DNA of 64,000 nt from Actinomycetes bacterium (GTDB lineage Bacteria > Bacillota > Sulfobacillia > Sulfobacillales > JAIMBI01). Position 1 is the stretch's first letter; each line of letters begins with the position of its first letter. Of the stretch, positions 60,991 through 64,000 are shown one piece after another. A program made the position numbers and the translations under genes. Location of the stretch: NCBI GenBank assembly GCA_023565505.1, contig JAIMBI010000011.1, positions 22,433-86,432 of the forward strand, read 5' to 3'. The notes below the pieces were generated by a model. That model ran no database searches, had not been told where the DNA came from, and saw only the letters and a program-made list of their open reading frames with translations.

Positions 60991-62973
60991 ACGCACCAGG
61001 ACGGAACGGCTCCCCGCTACGATTTCTACTCCATCGTCTACGGCATCCGCACCGTGCTGTGGGCCGGCTGGGCCGCGGCCGCGTGGAGGTCTCCGTGGGA
61101 CGGCTGGATCTGGGCGGCCGTCGCCGTTCTGACGACCCTGGGGATTTGGGCGCGGCGTCGCCACAGCTACTACGTCGTCAACCTGGTCGCGGCGGCCGGG
61201 GAGCTGGTCGTCGTGGGCTGGGCCGTCCGTCTGACGGGCGGTCTCGCCAGCGACGCGTACATCCTTTTCGGGAGCGAGGCGTTCACGTTCGCCCTCTATC
61301 CCCGCGGCTGGTCCGTGGCGGGGGCAGGGCTCGCGTTCGCGGTGTACGCCTGGGCCGTCGCGCCGGCGTGGACCGGGGCGTTCTGGTTCCGGACGGCAGT
61401 GATGGACGGCTATCTGGTCGCCGCGGGGATCCTGGGGGAGTCCTTCCGCCGCCAGGTCCAGGCGATGCGCCGGGGCCGTCGCCGCCTGGAGCAGTTGGAG
61501 CGGGCCCTGTCGCTGCAGGCCGGCCTGCTGCGGGAGCAGCCGCTGGAGATGGCGCTGGCCCACGTGCTGGACCAGGCGGTGGCGCTTCTCGGGATTGAGT
61601 ACGGCTACATCGGCATGGAACGCGAAGGCGTGCCCGACCGACACACCCTGGCCCGGGTGACCCCGGACCCCGCGGGGATGCCTTGGGAGACGGCCGTGGC
61701 TCCGGTCATCGAGGAGGCGGTCCAGCGGAACGAGCTGGTCATCGTGGACGACGTGAGCCGTCATCCGCTGGGAGACAGCCCGGCCGTGCGACGGGCCGGC
61801 ATCCGCGCGGTCGCCGCCGCTCCCGTGCAGTCGGGCTCCCGGTTCCGGGGCGTACTGGCGCTGGCGGGGCGGACGGCCGGGGCGCTGGCCCCGGACCACA
61901 TGGTGGTGGTCATGGCGCTGGCCGGCCTGGCGGGCGACCAGATCCGGTTCCAACGGGAACGGGAGGCGGCGCGCAAGCGGGGACGGCTGTTGGCGACGCT
62001 GGAGCGCGTGGGCAAGGTGGTGACGGCCAACCTCCGCCTGGAAGCCGTATTGCCGGCCATCCACGCCGCAGTGGTGCAGGAGCTCGAGGCGGACGGCTTC
62101 TACGTCGTCCTGACGGTGCCGGACCGGACGGACGCCGTCTACCTGGCCTACCACTACGACGCCGGGGAGCGGAGGCCCGCGGGGATGGTGCCGCTCACGC
62201 CCGACGGGCCGACGGCACGGGTGCTCGCTTCGGGCCAGCCGCTCCTGGTGCAGGAGGCGGAACCCGACGAGGCCGGGCCTGGCGGCCGGGCCGCGACCGG
62301 CATCGCGCTGGTCCCCTTGGTGCGGGAGACGCGGGTCATCGGGGCGATGGCGGCGTTCAGCTACCGGACCGCATACGACGAGGACCAGCTCGAATTCCTC
62401 TCGGCCTTGGCGAGTCAGGCGGCCATCGCCATCGAGAACGCCCGCGTCTTCGAGCGGGCCGAGTCCAACGCCTTAACCGACCATCTGACCGGGCTCGGCA
62501 ACGCCCGGCGGTTCAGCGCCGCTCTGGCGGAATGGGTGGAGCGGGCGAACGCGGGGGAGATCGACGGCCTGGCGCTGCTGGTGATCGACTCGGACTCGCT
62601 CAAGCAGGTCAACGACCGGTTCGGCCATGCGGCGGGCGACGCCCACCTCATCCACGTCGCCGAGGCCATCCGGCGTCACATCCGGGCCTCCGACGTGGCC
62701 TGCCGGTACGCCGGCGACGAGTTCGTGGTGCTCCTGGCGGGGGCCAGCGCCGCGGTGGCCGCCCAGGTGGCGCGGCGCATCTGCGAGGCGGCGGCGGCGT
62801 TCCACTGGGAGGGACAGGCCCTGGACGGCGTCTCCGTCAGCGTGGGGGTGGCGGAGTTCGTCCCCGGGATGACCAGCGAGGCCCTGTTCACCGAGGCCGA
62901 CCGGGCGATGTACCGGGCCAAGCAGCTCGGCAAGAACCGCGTGTGGGTCGCGGAGCCGTCGGGGCCATACTAG
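60991..62973 (+). CDS. Membrane-bound GAF-GGDEF diguanylate cyclase, start uncertain (ACG?)
   Basis: A roughly 660-residue cyclic-di-GMP synthase. About four or five N-terminal helices (FYSIVYGIRTVLWAGWAAAA onward) anchor it; two GAF domains (LLGIEYGYIGMEREG; ELEADGFYVVLTVPDR) and a GGDEF domain (LTDHLTGLGNARRFSAAL) follow. The signature is AGDEF (574-578), a variant often still active, preceded by an RxxD site (RASD). The first standard start, GTG 61054, lies inside helix 1 without a ribosome binding site. In the same frame ACG 60991 follows GAGGG by 7 bases. Alternatively ATG 60974 in the next frame joins if the C4 run at 61012 were C5. I use ACG. Confidence 0.8.
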   Translation, partial: THQDGTAPRYDFYSIVYGIRTVLWAGWAAAAWRSPWDGWIWAAVAVLTTLGIWARRRHSYYVVNLVAAAGELVVVGWAVRLTGGLASDAYILFGSEAFTFALYPRGWSVAGAGLAFAVYAWAVAPAWTGAFWFRTAVMDGYLVAAGILGESFRRQVQAMRRGRRRLEQLERALSLQAGLLREQPLEMALAHVLDQAVALLGIEYGYIGMEREGVPDRHTLARVTPDPAGMPWETAVAPVIEEAVQRNELVIVDDVSRHPLGDSPAVRRAGIRAVAAAPVQSGSRFRGVLALAGRTAGALAPDHMVVVMALAGLAGDQIRFQREREAARKRGRLLATLERVGKVVTANLRLEAVLPAIHAAVVQELEADGFYVVLTVPDRTDAVYLAYHYDAGERRPAGMVPLTPDGPTARVLASGQPLLVQEAEPDEAGPGGRAATGIALVPLVRETRVIGAMAAFSYRTAYDEDQLEFLSALASQAAIAIENARVFERAESNALTDHLTGLGNARRFSAALAEWVERANAGEIDGLALLVIDSDSLKQVNDRFGHAAGDAHLIHVAEAIRRHIRASDVACRYAGDEFVVLLAGASAAVAAQVARRICEAAAAFHWEGQALDGVSVSVGVAEFVPGMTSEALFTEADRAMYRAKQLGKNRVWVAEPSGPY

Positions 62974-62995
62974 GGCCCAAAAAGGCGGGACCCGC

Positions 62996-63595
62996 TTGCT
63001 GGTGGCCTGGTTGTCCTCGGCGCTGCTGGGCGCGTTCATCGGGTGGATCACCAACGTGATGACCATCCGGCTCATCTTCCGGCCGCGACGGCCCTGGCGC
63101 GTCGGCCCGGTCGTCATCCAGGGGGTGATCCCGCGGCGGCGGCGGGAGATCGCGGAGTCGTTGGCCCGCACCGTCACCCAGGAGCTGCTGTCGGCGGAGG
63201 CGCTCTTCTCCGCCGTCGACACGCCGGAGAACCGCCGGGCGCTGGTGGCCGGTCTCCGCCAGGAGCTCGGGCGACGCCTCGCGGCGCTGCCGGCCTTTCC
63301 CTTCAAGGCGGCGGTGGTGGAGCGGATCCAGGACCTGGCGGAGCGCGAGGTGCTGCGCTACCTGGAGACGCTGAGCCGCGATCCCGAGTGGCCGCGGCGC
63401 GTCCTGGCCCGGGTGCCGCTGGAGCGGCTCATCGTCGAGCGCATCGAGGCGTTCGACCTGGTGGAGTTCGAGCGGGTGATCGTCCGCCTGAGCCATCGCG
63501 AACTGCGGCAGATCGAGTGGCTCGGAGGCATCCTCGGCTTCGTGGTGGGGTTGTTCCTTCCCTTCGTGCAGTGGGTCCTGTCCCTGGGACACTGA
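62996..63595 (+). CDS. DUF445 family membrane protein
   Basis: A 199-residue protein of the DUF445/YheB group, unknown function. The N-terminal helix and motif LLGAFIGWITNVMTIRLIFR (G-[WA]-x-T-N-x-[VM]-[AT]-[IV]-x-[MLI]-[LI]-F-x-P) is diagnostic, RPWRVGPVVIQGVIPRRRRE follows, and a C-terminal helix (LGGILGFVVGLFLPFVQW) ends it, so both ends are in the membrane with a helical middle. It is about half the length of many DUF445 proteins but a common short form. It starts at TTG, 7 bases after AAGGCGGG. It ends 160 bases before the tRNA operon. Confidence 0.85.
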   Translation: MLVAWLSSALLGAFIGWITNVMTIRLIFRPRRPWRVGPVVIQGVIPRRRREIAESLARTVTQELLSAEALFSAVDTPENRRALVAGLRQELGRRLAALPAFPFKAAVVERIQDLAEREVLRYLETLSRDPEWPRRVLARVPLERLIVERIEAFDLVEFERVIVRLSHRELRQIEWLGGILGFVVGLFLPFVQWVLSLGH

Positions 63596-63678
63596 GTGCC
63601 GGCCCGTCGGCCAAGCGACGGCGGCCCGGCTCGGGGCCCACCGTGCCGTAACGTGAAGACGGCGCGCCCGACGGCCGC

Positions 63679-63708
63679 TTGACCGGTGAGGCCGAGGCCG
63701 GATATAAT
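63679..63708 (+). promoter_or_regulatory. Promoter of the tRNA operon
   Basis: TTGACC (63679-63684) and TATAAT (63703-63708) are 18 bases apart, 5 of 6 and 6 of 6 to consensus, 49 bases before the first tRNA. This is the best matched sigma-70-type promoter in the window. Confidence 0.75.
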
Positions 63709-63756
63709 GCCAGTGCGCCGGTGCGATGGCGCGGAACCTTGATGATCATCATACGT

Positions 63757-63832
<76 letters not shown>

Positions 63833-63839
63833 TGACGAC

Positions 63840-63915
63840 GGCCCCATGGTCTAGAGGCCTAGGACACCACTCTTTCAAGGTGGTAACCCGGGTTCGAATC
63901 CCGGTGGGGCCACCA
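63840..63915 (+). tRNA. tRNA-Glu (anticodon TTC)
   Basis: Acceptor GGCCCCA/TGGGGCC pairs perfectly; anticodon loop CTTTCAA gives TTC; T-arm GGGTTCGAATCCC; encoded CCA. Only 7 bases separate it from tRNA-Ala, so both come from one transcript. Confidence 0.95.
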
Positions 63916-63923
63916 GAAGTTTC

Positions 63924-64000
63924 GGGCCATTAGCTCAGCTGGTTAGAGCATCCGCCTTTTAAGCGGAGTGTCGAAGGTTCGAATCCTTCATGGCCCACCA
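63924..64000 (+). tRNA. tRNA-Lys (anticodon TTT)
   Basis: Acceptor GGGCCAT/ATGGCCC; stem TCCGC/GCGGA around loop CTTTTAA gives anticodon TTT; T-arm AGGTTCGAATCCT; encoded CCA is the last three bases of the window. Eight bases after tRNA-Glu; the operon may continue beyond. Confidence 0.95.

Overview
The window is very GC-rich (about 70 percent by eye), densely coding, with strong GGAGG-type ribosome binding sites and many GTG starts. A LexA box of the Gram-positive type (CGAAC-N4-GTTC), a yhbH-spoVR-prkA operon, a cydABDC operon, a Yng-like acyl-CoA carboxylase cluster and an ImuB-like/DUF6504/DnaE2 cassette together suggest a high-GC Gram-positive-type bacterium. A deep-branching high-GC Bacillota (Thermaerobacter, Symbiobacterium or Limnochordia type) is my best guess; Actinomycetota is not excluded. 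It looks aerobic and organotrophic. No rRNA, CRISPR array, insertion sequence or prophage was seen.

Layout. 1-6728: a cut TetR regulator, then an acid/aldehyde catabolic island (a flavoprotein gene broken by an in-frame TAG, two DapA-family lyases, an iron alcohol dehydrogenase, a D-2-hydroxyacid dehydrogenase). 6799-12956: an alpha/beta hydrolase, a two-domain dimeric-barrel protein, an MFS transporter, a BNR/YCF48-like lipoprotein and a ferredoxin-NADP reductase that seems to start at CTG. 13164-19013: cydABDC, the bd-type terminal oxidase and its assembly exporter. 19106-30641: a GntR regulator, a family III CoA-transferase, a tandem-duplicated membrane protein, a cupin, a benzoylformate-decarboxylase-like enzyme, a 6PGDH/DUF1932 dehydrogenase, a third DapA-family enzyme, a Zn dehydrogenase, a tagaturonate-reductase-like enzyme and an MFS transporter that seems to start at ACG.

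30785-40697: an acyl-CoA cluster resembling a leucine/methylcrotonyl-CoA degradation operon (acyl-CoA dehydrogenase, biotin carrier, carboxyltransferase, HMG-CoA-lyase-like protein, acyl-CoA ligase), then an amidohydrolase and an opposing acyl-CoA dehydrogenase/SDR pair. The operon is unusual: biotin carboxylase is absent, the biotin carrier is fused in frame to a shrunken domain that looks like a degenerate adenylate-forming enzyme, and the HMG-CoA-lyase-like protein has lost all four metal ligands and the catalytic cysteine. This is the best candidate for an undescribed system here.

41481-45922: the yhbH-spoVR-prkA stress/stationary-phase operon. 46008-53608: an enolase-superfamily enzyme, malate synthase, a divergent IclR regulator and glcE-glcF-glcD; glycolate would be oxidised to glyoxylate and condensed with acetyl-CoA to malate, with a perfect palindrome between aceB and iclR as the likely switch. 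53642-62973: two multi-domain diguanylate cyclases flank an SOS-controlled mutagenic-polymerase cassette. The right end carries a DUF445 membrane protein and a tRNA operon (Ala-GGC, Glu-TTC, Lys-TTT), whose last gene ends on the last base of the window.

Most convergent gene pairs are separated by a perfect GC-rich hairpin without a T-tract. Three genes have a well placed Shine-Dalgarno but no ATG, GTG or TTG after it, which suggests CTG/ACG initiation or sequence errors.
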